DNA of 64,000 nt from Acinetobacter dispersus (GTDB lineage Bacteria; Pseudomonadota; Gammaproteobacteria; Pseudomonadales; Moraxellaceae): NCBI RefSeq assembly GCF_009884975.1, contig NZ_CP041970.1, positions 3,162,001 to 3,226,000 on the forward strand. Reading direction: 5' to 3'. A program made the translations under genes and the position numbers. Below are positions 35,884 to 45,673 of this stretch, piece by piece (the stretch's first letter is position 1; every line of letters begins with the position of its first letter). Below the pieces are notes generated by a model. That model was not told where the DNA came from, ran no database searches, and saw only the letters and a program-made list of their open reading frames with translations.

Positions 35884-36441
35884 TTACTTTTTGTTTTGAG
35901 GCGGTGCAGGTGGCTGCAACACTTCTCCTGTTGGACTCAAGCCATATTTAGGCCCTAAGGATTGTAAAATCAGCTGTGCATCAAAGGCATCTGGTGATTG
36001 CTGTTGCGTCTTAAAGCACTCGATAGTATACGACACTTGAATTGGATCAATATTGACCACTTGTGGAGTATCGTAGAATGGATCCGGCCAAAAGGCAGGA
36101 TGACGACGATAATAACCATAAGGATAATAAGATGGTGTCGGATAAATTACCGCCTGACGAGGTGCTTTATGACGGGCATTGCTTGGATCGTCCACCACAC
36201 TAAAATAACGGAACCCATTTTTGACCGTGGTTTGCGCTGCTTTAAGTAGAGTGATTTCCTCAGCCGTACCATAACTCAAATTGTTATCTGCTTGGAAACC
36301 AACGCGGTAAGTTTTGTTATTTAACGGATAAGCGGTGAACTGACCGAGTTGGTCAAAGGTTCTGGGTTTGGAAGGAACCGTTGCACATCCTGCAAATGTC
36401 AATGCGACAAGGAGCGGGGTGCATATTAATAAAGCTTTCAT
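35884..36441 (-). CDS. CC0125/CC1285-type lipoprotein
   Basis: 185 residues with a lipoprotein signal: LVALTFAGC, lipidation Cys19. The mature part shows the YRVGFQADNNLSYGTAEEITLLKAAQTTVKNGFRYFSVVD pattern of the CC0125/CC1285 lipoprotein family. A Tyr/Pro-rich stretch (YPTPSYYPYGYYRRHPAFWP) and a Pro-rich C-terminal tail follow. The function is unknown and it is probably outer-membrane anchored. It lies 17 bp upstream of the DUF445 gene, likely in one transcript. Confidence 0.82.
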   Translation of the reverse strand: MKALLICTPLLVALTFAGCATVPSKPRTFDQLGQFTAYPLNNKTYRVGFQADNNLSYGTAEEITLLKAAQTTVKNGFRYFSVVDDPSNARHKAPRQAVIYPTPSYYPYGYYRRHPAFWPDPFYDTPQVVNIDPIQVSYTIECFKTQQQSPDAFDAQLILQSLGPKYGLSPTGEVLQPPAPPQNKK

Positions 36442-36477
36442 ATGCCATTCCTTTATTCAGTGTCGAGGGAGATCGAC

Positions 36478-37017
36478 TTAGAAACTGCTATTGGGTTGAG
36501 TTAAAAATTCCAGTTCTTCTGCGCTTGAGCTACGGCCTAAAATTGCATTGCGATGCGGATAACGCCCAAAACGATCAATGATCACTTTATGCTTTTTCTC
36601 AAAGTTTAGGTTAATTTCATTGCCTAAACGTTGGAACAGTTTTAGTGCAAACTCATGTATGAGCTTAGATTCACTATGCATAAAAGGCATATATAAGAAT
36701 GAACGCTGTTCTGGACTGAGTTGTGCATCCAGTTGTAAGCTAATCGCCTCTTGCGACAGGGTCAAAGCTAAACTGTCATAGGCAAAGGCCTGTGCCTGAT
36801 CTCGATATAAATTTCGTGAGAACTGATCGAGGACAATGATTTCAGCCAAACGACCTTCAGGTGTTTGACGCCATGACCACAGCTCTGCCTGAGCTGCCTG
36901 ATGATGAATATCTGCAAATGATGCGCGAATTTTCGCATCAAAATCATCACTTTTGGCAAACCAAAGTGCACGATGATCGGGGTCAAACCAAAAATTAAGA
37001 ATGTCCTGCGCTTGCAT
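36478..37017 (-). CDS. DUF924 family protein
   Basis: About 179 residues from the ATG at 37017; a GTG at 37059 is also in frame. The DUF924 fold (helical, TPR-like) is shown by the sequence ILNFWFDPDHRALWFAKSDDFDAKI, then GRLAEIIVLDQFSRNLYRDQAQAFAYD, and FLYMPFMHSESKLIHEFAL. GRYPHRNAILGR near the C terminus is also typical. The family has no established activity. It lies alone between a lipoprotein gene and the divergent gshA gene. Confidence 0.87.
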   Translation of the reverse strand: MQAQDILNFWFDPDHRALWFAKSDDFDAKIRASFADIHHQAAQAELWSWRQTPEGRLAEIIVLDQFSRNLYRDQAQAFAYDSLALTLSQEAISLQLDAQLSPEQRSFLYMPFMHSESKLIHEFALKLFQRLGNEINLNFEKKHKVIIDRFGRYPHRNAILGRSSSAEELEFLTQPNSSF

Positions 37018-37244
37018 GGGCGAGTATCCATTGGAAGATTTATTTTTCAATAAAATCACAATTTCAGCGTGTCTTATGTAACAAGATTGTGATAAAAATT
37101 GCCAAACTAAATCAGATGACTAGATCGTAATTGTCGTTATAATTGGCTGAGTCGAAGGGATTGGCATTTTCATTATGTCTGTAGAGTCGACGAAGTCGCT
37201 ACCATGAATTTGGTCGACTGATCTTGAATAAGCGAGCATAGAAT

Positions 37245-38819
37245 ATGAATCAACCCAGCCTTACTTCCTCTGTGATACCAACTTGGGTAGATGCCTCGCT
37301 ATTAAAGGGGATGTTACGCGGTATTGAGCGTGAAAGCCTACGCATGCAAAGCAATGGATTCTTATCACAACAAAATCACCCAATTGCTTTAGGTTCAGCA
37401 CTCACACATCCGCATATCACCACCGATTATTCAGAAGCATTGATGGAGTTTATTACCACGCCACAAACGACTATTGCTGCCGCTTTAAATGAGTTGAGTG
37501 ATATCCATAGTGTCGTGCATCAGCAGCTTGAAGAGGGTGAGAAACTCTGGCCTTTGTCGATGCCATGTATGCTGGATGATAACGAAGAAAATATTAAACT
37601 GGCGCAATATGGTAGTTCCAATATTGGTCGCTTTAAAACCTTATACCGTCGTGGTTTAGGCGTACGTTATGGTCGCCGTATGCAAACTATTTCAGGCGTT
37701 CATTATAATTTATCTTTTCCAGAACAACTGTTTGCTGTTTTGCAGCAGCATGAAAGCAATCCAGAGTTAAAGCAGCTCAGTCTGCAAGATTATCGTAGTC
37801 ACCGTTATTTTGGCTTGATCCGTAATTTTATTCGTCTGATTCCTTTGGTGATGTATATGTTGGGCGCGAGTCCATCGGTGTGTCGTTGCTTCCTGACAGG
37901 TCGTCAGCATCATTTACAACCACTAGTCAAAGGCACTTTATATTTACCTGAAGCGACTGCACTGCGGATGGGGCGTTTGGGCTATCAAAACTCAGCACAA
38001 AAAGAGTTAGGAATTCATTATAACGACCTGCATGATTATCTCGATGGCTTACAAAAAGCTGTGCATACCCCATATCCAGAATTCACTCAGCTCGGTTTAA
38101 ATGATGAACAGGGCGAGCCAATTCAGATTAATGATCATGTGCTACAGATTGAAAATGAATATTACAGTCTGGTGCGTCCGAAACAGGTCCCACAAGCGGG
38201 TGAAACACCGTCACAAGCCTTAAAAAATCGTGGCGTTGGTTATGTCGAATTGCGTGCAGTGGATGTGAATCCGTATAGCGCAATCGGGATTGATGAAATT
38301 TCGGCAGGTTTCCTTGAGAGTTTAGCCTTGTACTGCCTACTCAAAGACAGTCCAGATCTCTTTGCTGAAGAACAAGAACAGATTGATCGGAACCAAACTG
38401 AAGTGGTCAATCGTGGTCGTGCAGCTGATGCCAAGATCGAAGAGGGAGATCGCTCGGTTTCGTTGAAAGACTGGGCACAAAACCATTTAACTGCAATTCA
38501 AGCCTGTGCCAATATCCTCGATCAAATGGATGATACTCAGCTGTATCGTGATGCGATTCAGGTGATGCAACAACGCTTAGATCATGTCGAAAACACGCCT
38601 TCAGCACATGTGATTGCAGACACTTTGCAACATGGTGGTACATGGAATTTTGGTAGTGTCATGGCACAGCAACATATTGATCATTATAACCAGCATCCAT
38701 TGAGTGAAGAACGCAAACACTATTTTGAACAATTGGCGCAAACTTCGTTGCAAAAACAGGCGCAACTTGAACAAGATAACGACATGAGTTTTGAACAATA
38801 TCTTGCACAATATCGTTAA
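37245..38819 (+). CDS. gshA: Glutamate--cysteine ligase (E. coli-type GshA)
   Basis: Catalyses ATP-dependent gamma-glutamylcysteine formation, the first step of glutathione synthesis, in the cytosol. The 524-residue length is that of the gammaproteobacterial class. Signatures: RGIERESLRM near the N terminus, TTDYSEALMEF, GVRYGRRMQTISGVHYNLSFP, and NRGVGYVELRAVDVNPYS. These include the glutamate- and metal-binding residues. dsbB follows 18 bp downstream, so a redox-related pair may be cotranscribed. A GST gene is also present in the window (63119). Confidence 0.97.
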   Translation: MNQPSLTSSVIPTWVDASLLKGMLRGIERESLRMQSNGFLSQQNHPIALGSALTHPHITTDYSEALMEFITTPQTTIAAALNELSDIHSVVHQQLEEGEKLWPLSMPCMLDDNEENIKLAQYGSSNIGRFKTLYRRGLGVRYGRRMQTISGVHYNLSFPEQLFAVLQQHESNPELKQLSLQDYRSHRYFGLIRNFIRLIPLVMYMLGASPSVCRCFLTGRQHHLQPLVKGTLYLPEATALRMGRLGYQNSAQKELGIHYNDLHDYLDGLQKAVHTPYPEFTQLGLNDEQGEPIQINDHVLQIENEYYSLVRPKQVPQAGETPSQALKNRGVGYVELRAVDVNPYSAIGIDEISAGFLESLALYCLLKDSPDLFAEEQEQIDRNQTEVVNRGRAADAKIEEGDRSVSLKDWAQNHLTAIQACANILDQMDDTQLYRDAIQVMQQRLDHVENTPSAHVIADTLQHGGTWNFGSVMAQQHIDHYNQHPLSEERKHYFEQLAQTSLQKQAQLEQDNDMSFEQYLAQYR

Positions 38820-38837
38820 AATTTTAGAGGACTTCCC

Positions 38838-39344
38838 ATGCGATGGAATTACCGCTTAGTTAGTGCATTGCTTGTACTGACCAGCATTATTGGTATCTCA
38901 TTTGCGTTGTATTTAGAACATGTGCAGGGTTTGGATCCTTGTCCACTCTGTATTTTCCAACGCCTTGGCTTGATTGGAATGGGTTTAATTGCACTTGTCG
39001 CATTTATCCATAATCCAGTTTCAAGTGGTTTCAAACGCTTTTATGCATTTTTGGCAACTTTATCAATTGGCTGGTCTGTTGGTGTTGCTGCCCGCCATGT
39101 TTGGTTGCAAAGCCTACCGCCTGATAAAGTGCCGAGTTGTGGACCCGGTTTAGATTATTTGGTTGATGCTTTACCGATGAAAACCGTATTGCAAGAAGTG
39201 CTTTCGGGTTCAGGTGAATGTGCCGCGGTTGATTGGACTTTCCTCGGACAATCATTGCCAGTGTGGTCCCTTGTTTATTTTAGTTTGATTTTATTAATTT
39301 GCTTATGGCAGCTGTTTAGAAACTATAGTATTTCTCCAAAATAA
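38838..39344 (+). CDS. dsbB: Disulfide bond formation protein B
   Basis: DsbB reoxidises periplasmic DsbA and passes electrons to quinones. The 168-residue inner-membrane protein has four hydrophobic helices and both redox pairs: Cys35-Cys38 in DPCPLC, and Cys101-Cys128 in the second periplasmic loop (PSCGPGLDYL to GSGEC). Arg in IFQRLG, near the quinone site, is conserved. It lies 18 bp after gshA and ends with a strong terminator. dsbD is also in this window. Confidence 0.95.
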   Translation: MRWNYRLVSALLVLTSIIGISFALYLEHVQGLDPCPLCIFQRLGLIGMGLIALVAFIHNPVSSGFKRFYAFLATLSIGWSVGVAARHVWLQSLPPDKVPSCGPGLDYLVDALPMKTVLQEVLSGSGECAAVDWTFLGQSLPVWSLVYFSLILLICLWQLFRNYSISPK

Positions 39345-39367
39345 TAGAACAGTTTTCATAATATTTT

Positions 39368-39401
39368 AAAACCCGAAATGTGAATGCATGTTTCGGGTTT
39401 T
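39368..39401 (+). terminator. Rho-independent terminator of gshA-dsbB
   Basis: A perfect 11-bp stem, AAAACCCGAAA (39368-39378) and TTTCGGGTTTT (39391-39401), with a 12-nt loop. Confidence 0.85.
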
Positions 39402-39520
39402 ATTATTCTCAATAACTAAACAAGTTGTGCCATTTTGTTGCTTAAAGGCTTTTTTTGTGGACAGATAGGTCTGTTTTTTGTAAAGTTCAGCCGATTCCCC
39501 GTACAATCTGATTATAAAAA

Positions 39521-42500
39521 ATGCTTTTTAATATATTTAATGTATTAGAAAAAATAGGGCTAAATGCACACAAACGTGCCATCCACGTACAATTTTCTAA
39601 TAATCTACTGAATAATCAAGTTTTTTTACAACGCATACAAGGCCAGCATCAACTCAATGTGGGTTTGGAAGCAGAGCTGATTTGTCTTTCGACCAATGCC
39701 CAAATTCCCTTAAAACAATTTATTGGGACTCAGGTTGCAGTTGATCAGATCACCGATTCAGGGCAACTGTTTCGCACCACAGGGATTGTGACTGAGGCCA
39801 GTTATGGACAAAGTGATGGTGCATTAACTCTATATAAGCTGACTGTAAACGATGCGACCTATTTATGGCAGAAGCGCCGTAATAGCCGTGTTTTTATGAA
39901 TAAAACTATTGTGGAAATCACCGAAGTTTTGTTCAAAGAATGGCAAGAGAGAAGTCCACTTTTTGCAGCAAGTTTGAGTCTTGATCTGAATGGCTTAAGT
40001 CAGCATTATGATATACGCCCATTTGTGATGGGGCATAATGAATCTGACTATTCTTTTCTCACACGTTTATGGCGGAGTGAAGGCATTAGCTGGCTGATTG
40101 ATGAAGCTGAGCTTTTTGTGCCGCATTCAAGTACCCCTGTCAAAGCACAGAAGCTAAGATTGATTGATGATAATAGTCAATATCAAGCTTTGGCTCGACG
40201 GAGTATTCGTTATCATCGTAGCAGTGCCACTGAATTCCAAGACAGCATGACCAGTTTTGTGGCGGTGCGTAGCTTGCAGCCGACTGCGGTGCATCTGCAA
40301 CGTTGGCAGCCCGATGCCTTGGCACAAGAAGAAGGTGCAGGTTCAGTCGTTACCAGCCATAACCATTCGGACAGTTTCGACTCTGCCAGTTTAAGCCTTG
40401 AGCAGGCATGGCATATCAGTCCAGCTTGGATGCAAGACTTAAAGGGTGAAGACCAAGCCACGGTTTCAGGCGGCAGTCAGTTAGAAAAACTGAATCAGCA
40501 ATTCAATGACATGTATGCCAGTCAAGCCAAGTATTTTAAGGCGTACAGTACCGTGCGCGATAGCCAAGTTGGTTATTGGTTTAATCTCAGGGAACATCCT
40601 GAAATTGATCAGCATGCAGGGGCCGATCAAGAGTTCCTGATTATTGCCAAGAATTTCTATAATCAAAATAATTTACCGAAAGATTTACAGCAACAGGTAA
40701 GTCAACTGCTCAGCCAGAGCCGCTGGGATCAACACGGCTATGACGATGCAGAGCGTCAGGGTAATGAACTGACCTTGATTCGCCGTCAGATCAAGATCAC
40801 CCCTGAATATGATCCAGAGTTGCATCGTCCGATTGCCTATCCGCAACGCGCCAAAGTAGTGGGGCCCGAAGGGGAAAATATTTATGTGGATGAGTGGGGA
40901 CGGATCAAGGTCCGTTTTCTGTTTACCCGTAGTGATGATCATGCACATGATGGCGGTGCAGGCAGCAATGACAATGACACCGATTCAGCATGGGTGGATG
41001 TCCTCACGCCTTGGGCGGGGGAAGGTTATGGTGCACGTTTCTTACCACGTATTGGCGAAGTCGTCGTTATCGACTTCTTTGATGGCAATATCGACCGTCC
41101 TTTTGTGATAGGGCGAATCCATGAAGCACAACGTTCTCCAGCCAAGTTCGATGTCAAAGGGCAGCTTCCCGACACTAAAAAACTCAGTGGTATCCGCAGT
41201 CAGGAGGTCAATGGGAGTGGTTTTAACCAGTTACGCTTCGATGATACAACAGGGCAAATCAGTACTCAGTTGCAAAGTAGTCATGCTGCAACACAGCTGA
41301 ATTTAGGTAATTTAAGTCACCCTAAAGTGCAGGAAACCAGCAACGGTCGTGGTGAGGGCTTCGAGCTCAGAACGGATGCTTGGGGTGCTGTGCGGGCAGG
41401 CAAAGGTATGCTGATCAGTACCTATGCCCAAGAACAGGCGATTGCTGATCATCTGGAAGCTGCGCAAGCGCAATCATTGTTGTCACAGGGCTATGACAGC
41501 ATGAAAATGCTCAGTGAAGTGGCTGCAAAGCAACAGACAGATGCGCTGAATGTGATTAACCGTTTACCGAAGTTTATTCAGTCATTGGAGCTTAAAACCA
41601 CGGGACAAGCACTGGATAGCACTTTAAATCTATTTAAAGAAGGGATGAGTAATGATCCGATTCATGCTTTAAAGGATTGTGGTGGTTTTATTGAGGATAT
41701 TGGTGCCCTCGGCGGCAATGCCAAAGGTGCGGTAGATGAGTTTAATGCGTTCTTTAGTGATGCCAAAGATGCGGTTGAAAATCTGAAAGAGTTCATTGAA
41801 AACGTAGAACAGCATAGCGCTGATATTGTCAAAGGCAAGCTTGCCAGTATTAAAGATCAGATTCAGCAAAACCCGTTCGAAAGTATTAAAGAAGTCGGCA
41901 ACGTTTTGGCCAATGTCAATATTAAAGATTTTGAGCTGATGAGTGCCTGCGGAACCTATAGTAAAGGCAGCAAGTTAGAAATTACCCCGTCCAAAGCATT
42001 GAGTTCGTTACAGGGCTTTATGGAGGGCTATACCCAAGGTTTGGAAAGCAGTTCGAATGCCAAACAGCAAGAGCAAGGCAAGATTTTCAGACAGGCGCTG
42101 ATGTTGTTGGCATCGCCGAATGGGATTGCATTAACCACGCCTGAAAATATTATCTTACAGGCCTCTCAGGATATTGCCGAGAGTGCCAGTGGTTCAATTA
42201 ATTTGAGTGCACAGAAGAATATTATTGGGCATGCACAGGGCAAGATCAGTTTGTTTGCTGCACAAAAGGGCTTTAGGGCGTATGCAGCAAAAGGGAAATT
42301 GGAGCTGCAGGCGCAGGATGATGCGATTGAAGCGATTGCCAAGAAGGTGATTAAACTGATTTCAACTGAAGATAAGATTGAAATCACCAGTCCTAAAGAG
42401 ATTGTACTAACAGCGGGTGGTTCTCAGTTGAAGATCAATGCCAACGGGGTGTTTTCAACCACAGGTGGTAAGTTTGAGAGTAAGGCTGGTCAGCATTTGT

Positions 42501-42847
42501 TTGTGAGTGGGGCTAAAGTTTCATATGAGGTTCCTGAATTACCCAAAATAGGACCGTATGCTGTTGATTTCTTATTCTCAAGTTTAGCCGGTACGGGGAT
42601 AGAAAATGCAAAAATACAGATGTATGAGCCAGATAAAAAAGAAATTATTTGGGAAGGGGTGACGAATTCAACAGGAAAAAGCAATTTATCAATGCAAGAA
42701 GAATCAAAACGATACGAAGCATTGATTGGTTTTGATGAATGGTCAAGTATCTTTGATGATGAGGATAAATACCAAGAAGAAAATGACGATGAATTTGAAA
42801 TTGGTGAGCATGGTTTGCAAGCTGAAAAAAAAGATTTGGAACAATAG
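39521..42847 (+). CDS. vgrG: Type VI secretion spike protein VgrG (TssI) with C-terminal extension
   Basis: 1108 residues. The N-terminal gp27-like region (about 1-380) includes YDIRPFVMGHNESDYSFLTRLWRSEGISW. The gp5/OB-fold hub is at about 436-545 (RAKVVGPEGENIYVDEWGRIKVRF and GARFLPRIGEVVVIDFFDGNIDRP). A DUF2345-type beta-helix segment spans about 600-1000 (FELRTDAWGAVRAGKGMLIST). The last ~100 residues form a beta-rich, Asp/Glu-rich extension that probably docks the cargo. Base composition becomes markedly AT-richer in this last part. The cargo effector starts 10 bp downstream. No other secretion-machine genes are nearby, so this is a satellite cargo locus. Confidence 0.95.
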   Translation: MLFNIFNVLEKIGLNAHKRAIHVQFSNNLLNNQVFLQRIQGQHQLNVGLEAELICLSTNAQIPLKQFIGTQVAVDQITDSGQLFRTTGIVTEASYGQSDGALTLYKLTVNDATYLWQKRRNSRVFMNKTIVEITEVLFKEWQERSPLFAASLSLDLNGLSQHYDIRPFVMGHNESDYSFLTRLWRSEGISWLIDEAELFVPHSSTPVKAQKLRLIDDNSQYQALARRSIRYHRSSATEFQDSMTSFVAVRSLQPTAVHLQRWQPDALAQEEGAGSVVTSHNHSDSFDSASLSLEQAWHISPAWMQDLKGEDQATVSGGSQLEKLNQQFNDMYASQAKYFKAYSTVRDSQVGYWFNLREHPEIDQHAGADQEFLIIAKNFYNQNNLPKDLQQQVSQLLSQSRWDQHGYDDAERQGNELTLIRRQIKITPEYDPELHRPIAYPQRAKVVGPEGENIYVDEWGRIKVRFLFTRSDDHAHDGGAGSNDNDTDSAWVDVLTPWAGEGYGARFLPRIGEVVVIDFFDGNIDRPFVIGRIHEAQRSPAKFDVKGQLPDTKKLSGIRSQEVNGSGFNQLRFDDTTGQISTQLQSSHAATQLNLGNLSHPKVQETSNGRGEGFELRTDAWGAVRAGKGMLISTYAQEQAIADHLEAAQAQSLLSQGYDSMKMLSEVAAKQQTDALNVINRLPKFIQSLELKTTGQALDSTLNLFKEGMSNDPIHALKDCGGFIEDIGALGGNAKGAVDEFNAFFSDAKDAVENLKEFIENVEQHSADIVKGKLASIKDQIQQNPFESIKEVGNVLANVNIKDFELMSACGTYSKGSKLEITPSKALSSLQGFMEGYTQGLESSSNAKQQEQGKIFRQALMLLASPNGIALTTPENIILQASQDIAESASGSINLSAQKNIIGHAQGKISLFAAQKGFRAYAAKGKLELQAQDDAIEAIAKKVIKLISTEDKIEITSPKEIVLTAGGSQLKINANGVFSTTGGKFESKAGQHLFVSGAKVSYEVPELPKIGPYAVDFLFSSLAGTGIENAKIQMYEPDKKEIIWEGVTNSTGKSNLSMQEESKRYEALIGFDEWSSIFDDEDKYQEENDDEFEIGEHGLQAEKKDLEQ

Positions 42848-42857
42848 GTAAGTCTAT

Positions 42858-44912
42858 ATGTCAAATGTTTATATAGTTAAATCTGGTGATACTCTTTGGG
42901 GAATCTCAAGAAAACATCGTATTACAGTAAAAGAGCTTGCGAGAATTAACTCATTATCAGGCAGAATGATTCATAACTTAAAAATAGGGCAGAAAATTCA
43001 TTTAAAAGATGAATCTAGTAGCGGCCATAAATATGAAACCCAATTAAAAATAGTTTTAATGGATCTTTCTTTTAAACCAATCTTAAAAGCTACAATTCAA
43101 TTGGATTTTGATGGCAAGAAAATTATAAAGAATACAACTAATGGCATATTTGATGATATAGGAATAGAAGACCATTCTAAGGGGATAAAAGTATTCTTCA
43201 AAAATATAAATGGCAGCTTTGATTTAATTGCTGACCATAAAACGCTTCCCTTAGGCCGGAAAGTATTAAAACTAACTTCAAGAAAAATTAAAGTCGAAGG
43301 ATCACATTATGTAAAAGAAGGCTTACTTAACGAGACTGTATCTGAAATTAAAAATAATTTAAAAAGGGCCGGAAAGCCGATAATCGATGGAGTTTCTTCA
43401 GCACTGGAAAGTCTATCGAGTACAAAAAAACCTCATCAGCCCCAAAGAGCAGCATCTAAAGAAAAAAATCAATTACCTGAAGAAAGACAAGAGCAGAAAC
43501 GAACTGATGCTGGTAATAGTACACATATAATTGCTGCACAATTTACAGAAGATAATTTTTTATTAAAGCCAGTTAATAATAAATATAGAGCTTATATTGT
43601 GAGCGCTGCTAAGCGACATGGTTTTACTGCACATTCATTAGCAGCTGTTATCGATGCCGAAGCAGCAAAAATAAAAAAAACAGGGGAGTGGAATGTTAAT
43701 AGTAAAGCGAATTCTAGTTCTGCTGCTGGGTTGACTCAATTCTTAGATGGAACATGGCTCGCTATGTGTAATGATAGGAGTTCATTAGTTGGGCAATATG
43801 TAAAAAATAATCCAAAATTAACTAAAGAGCAAAAATTAGATTTGAGGTTCAATGCAGAAATGGCAATTGATGCTGCCGCTGCGTATGCTGTTAGTAATTT
43901 TAAAACTTCTGGTCTTCCTTATCAGAATTTAAGTGAGCCAAGTTCAATGGCAAAGTTTGCTTATTTGTTACACCATGAGGGGGCTTCAGGAGGAAAGAAT
44001 TTTGTCTTAAATACTTTAAGCTCAGAACGAGCTAAGAAACTATTGTTTATTCAATTTGGTAAAAATGGCACTAAACAGGCTGAAGAATTCTTAAAAAGGT
44101 ATAAAGGTGATGCGAAAGCAGCTTATGGAGCGTGGCTAAGAAATTATATTGATGGGCACATCAATATTTATCAGTATGTCGTTGATAAGAGTAAAACTTC
44201 GGGAATAAACCTAAGCATGGAGGAAACAATTAAGCTATTAAAAGGACAATCAGTACCATCCCCTATTTCTAAAGAGCAAAAAGTAACCTCACCAGTAGCG
44301 ACACAAACTACTAATACTCAACAATCAGCACCAAAGAGTGAGAGCAATAAACCTCAAGTTCAAAGTGATGAGAAAACTGTGGGAGGGGATGAAGGCTGGC
44401 ATAATCCTTTACTTGATTGTAAGTTGCGGACAGCTGGCTTAGCTAACGCAAAAGGCGCAACCTTTGGTAAAGTAAGAAATAATGGAACCAAAAATCACCA
44501 AGGCGTTGACTTACAGGCTAATCCCGGCACAAAAATATATGCTGTCTGTGGAGGGGTGATTGTTTTTGCTAAGGACTCTGGTGGTGCGTATGGTAAAGTT
44601 ATTGTTTTAAGGGTTGATATAAATGATTTAGCGGAAAAACAAAAAAAATATGCTCAAAGTAAACTTACAAAAAATCAATATGTCTACTTTTTTTACGCTC
44701 ATTTGTCAGATATTAATGTGGATAAAGATGATCCAGTGGATACTGGAGAGGAAATTGGAAAGACAGGTTCAACTGGCAATGCGAATAAGATGACGGCAAT
44801 TTCCAATGGTGCTCATCTTCATTTTGAAGCAAGGAGCGCTCCTTTATTAGGCGTTGGATTGGATGGCAGGATTGACCCTATACCATTTATAAATGCGAAT
44901 TTACCGTATTGA
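42858..44912 (+). CDS. Type VI cell-wall effector: LysM, lysozyme-like and M23 peptidase domains
   Basis: 684 residues. LysM is at about 4-50 (YIVKSGDTLWGISRKHRITVKELARIN). A beta-rich region (about 58-145) and a Pro/Gln/Glu-rich linker follow. Residues ~245-445 form a lysozyme-like domain, with AVIDAEAAK (Glu268, likely acid) and SAAGLTQFLDGTW. A second linker leads to an M23 (LytM) domain at ~515-684 with zinc ligands His547 and Asp551 (NHQGVD) and His653/His655 (AHLHFE). It should cut both glycan strands and cross-links. No signal peptide is present, as expected for VgrG-delivered cargo. The ribosome binding site is AGGTAAG. Confidence 0.88.
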   Translation: MSNVYIVKSGDTLWGISRKHRITVKELARINSLSGRMIHNLKIGQKIHLKDESSSGHKYETQLKIVLMDLSFKPILKATIQLDFDGKKIIKNTTNGIFDDIGIEDHSKGIKVFFKNINGSFDLIADHKTLPLGRKVLKLTSRKIKVEGSHYVKEGLLNETVSEIKNNLKRAGKPIIDGVSSALESLSSTKKPHQPQRAASKEKNQLPEERQEQKRTDAGNSTHIIAAQFTEDNFLLKPVNNKYRAYIVSAAKRHGFTAHSLAAVIDAEAAKIKKTGEWNVNSKANSSSAAGLTQFLDGTWLAMCNDRSSLVGQYVKNNPKLTKEQKLDLRFNAEMAIDAAAAYAVSNFKTSGLPYQNLSEPSSMAKFAYLLHHEGASGGKNFVLNTLSSERAKKLLFIQFGKNGTKQAEEFLKRYKGDAKAAYGAWLRNYIDGHINIYQYVVDKSKTSGINLSMEETIKLLKGQSVPSPISKEQKVTSPVATQTTNTQQSAPKSESNKPQVQSDEKTVGGDEGWHNPLLDCKLRTAGLANAKGATFGKVRNNGTKNHQGVDLQANPGTKIYAVCGGVIVFAKDSGGAYGKVIVLRVDINDLAEKQKKYAQSKLTKNQYVYFFYAHLSDINVDKDDPVDTGEEIGKTGSTGNANKMTAISNGAHLHFEARSAPLLGVGLDGRIDPIPFINANLPY

Positions 44913-44925
44913 TTTTGAGGTTTTT

Positions 44926-45627
44926 ATGAAATTTATGAACACTTTTGCAATGATAATCGCCTGTGGTTTTTCTTTTAATGTTTGTTATGCAAAAGAAAAT
45001 TCTTCTTGGAGTGATTATTTACAAGATTCTACCCAAGTAAAATCACCTGTGGAATATATAGACACATATAATAAATATTCTGTTATTAGTCCTAGTTTGA
45101 AAATAAAACTAACAGATTTTGGTAATGTTGATAAAACAAAGAAAAATATTAACTACACATTAAAGAAATATGGGGTTCAAGTTTTAAATGGAAAAGATGT
45201 ATATAATGTATTTGAAACAACAGCCCCTTTGAAGTCTAATGTTGATTTTACTTTGCTATATCATGATAAAGATATTGTTGCTTTTAGAATGAAAGAAATT
45301 AGTACTGTTGATTACGTTAGAGTTCCTTTTAAAAAATTTCAGGTCACAACTTACTTATATAATATAAGAAATAATAATTTTACCGAAATACCAGTAATAC
45401 TCTCTAACAGTGACGATGGTAATGAGAAAACAGATCTACTAATTGGTGATCAGGTAACATATGATGCTAAGAAAGGGCAGTATACGTATCTTGCAAATGT
45501 TAAAACTTATAAAGATGGAAAAACCTCCCCATTCAAAATTACTCTTAATGTTAATCTAAAATGTATTTCATCAATCTTAGGTTGCGAAACTACAGGTGTT
45601 TTAGCAGCTGAAAAAGAAATTAAATAA
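44926..45627 (+). CDS. Exported candidate immunity protein for the cell-wall effector
   Basis: About 233 residues from the ATG at 44926, chosen because TGAGG lies 5 nt upstream and this start yields a clean signal peptide (MKFMNTFAMIIACGFSFNVCYA). The mature protein is polar, Lys/Asn/Asp-rich and beta-rich in feel, and I recognise no domain. It starts 13 bp after the effector stop and shares its AT-rich composition. Periplasmic location matches where a peptidoglycan hydrolase acts, so an immunity role is inferred from position and export signal only. Confidence 0.72.
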   Translation: MKFMNTFAMIIACGFSFNVCYAKENSSWSDYLQDSTQVKSPVEYIDTYNKYSVISPSLKIKLTDFGNVDKTKKNINYTLKKYGVQVLNGKDVYNVFETTAPLKSNVDFTLLYHDKDIVAFRMKEISTVDYVRVPFKKFQVTTYLYNIRNNNFTEIPVILSNSDDGNEKTDLLIGDQVTYDAKKGQYTYLANVKTYKDGKTSPFKITLNVNLKCISSILGCETTGVLAAEKEIK

Positions 45628-45637
45628 CTAAAATTGG

Positions 45638-45673
45638 ATTCTAGGGTTTTATTTAATACCTAAACCCTAGAAT
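45638..45673. terminator. Hairpin after the immunity candidate
   Basis: A perfect 12-bp stem, ATTCTAGGGTTT and AAACCCTAGAAT, with a 12-nt loop. No T run follows, so termination efficiency is uncertain. Confidence 0.45.
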
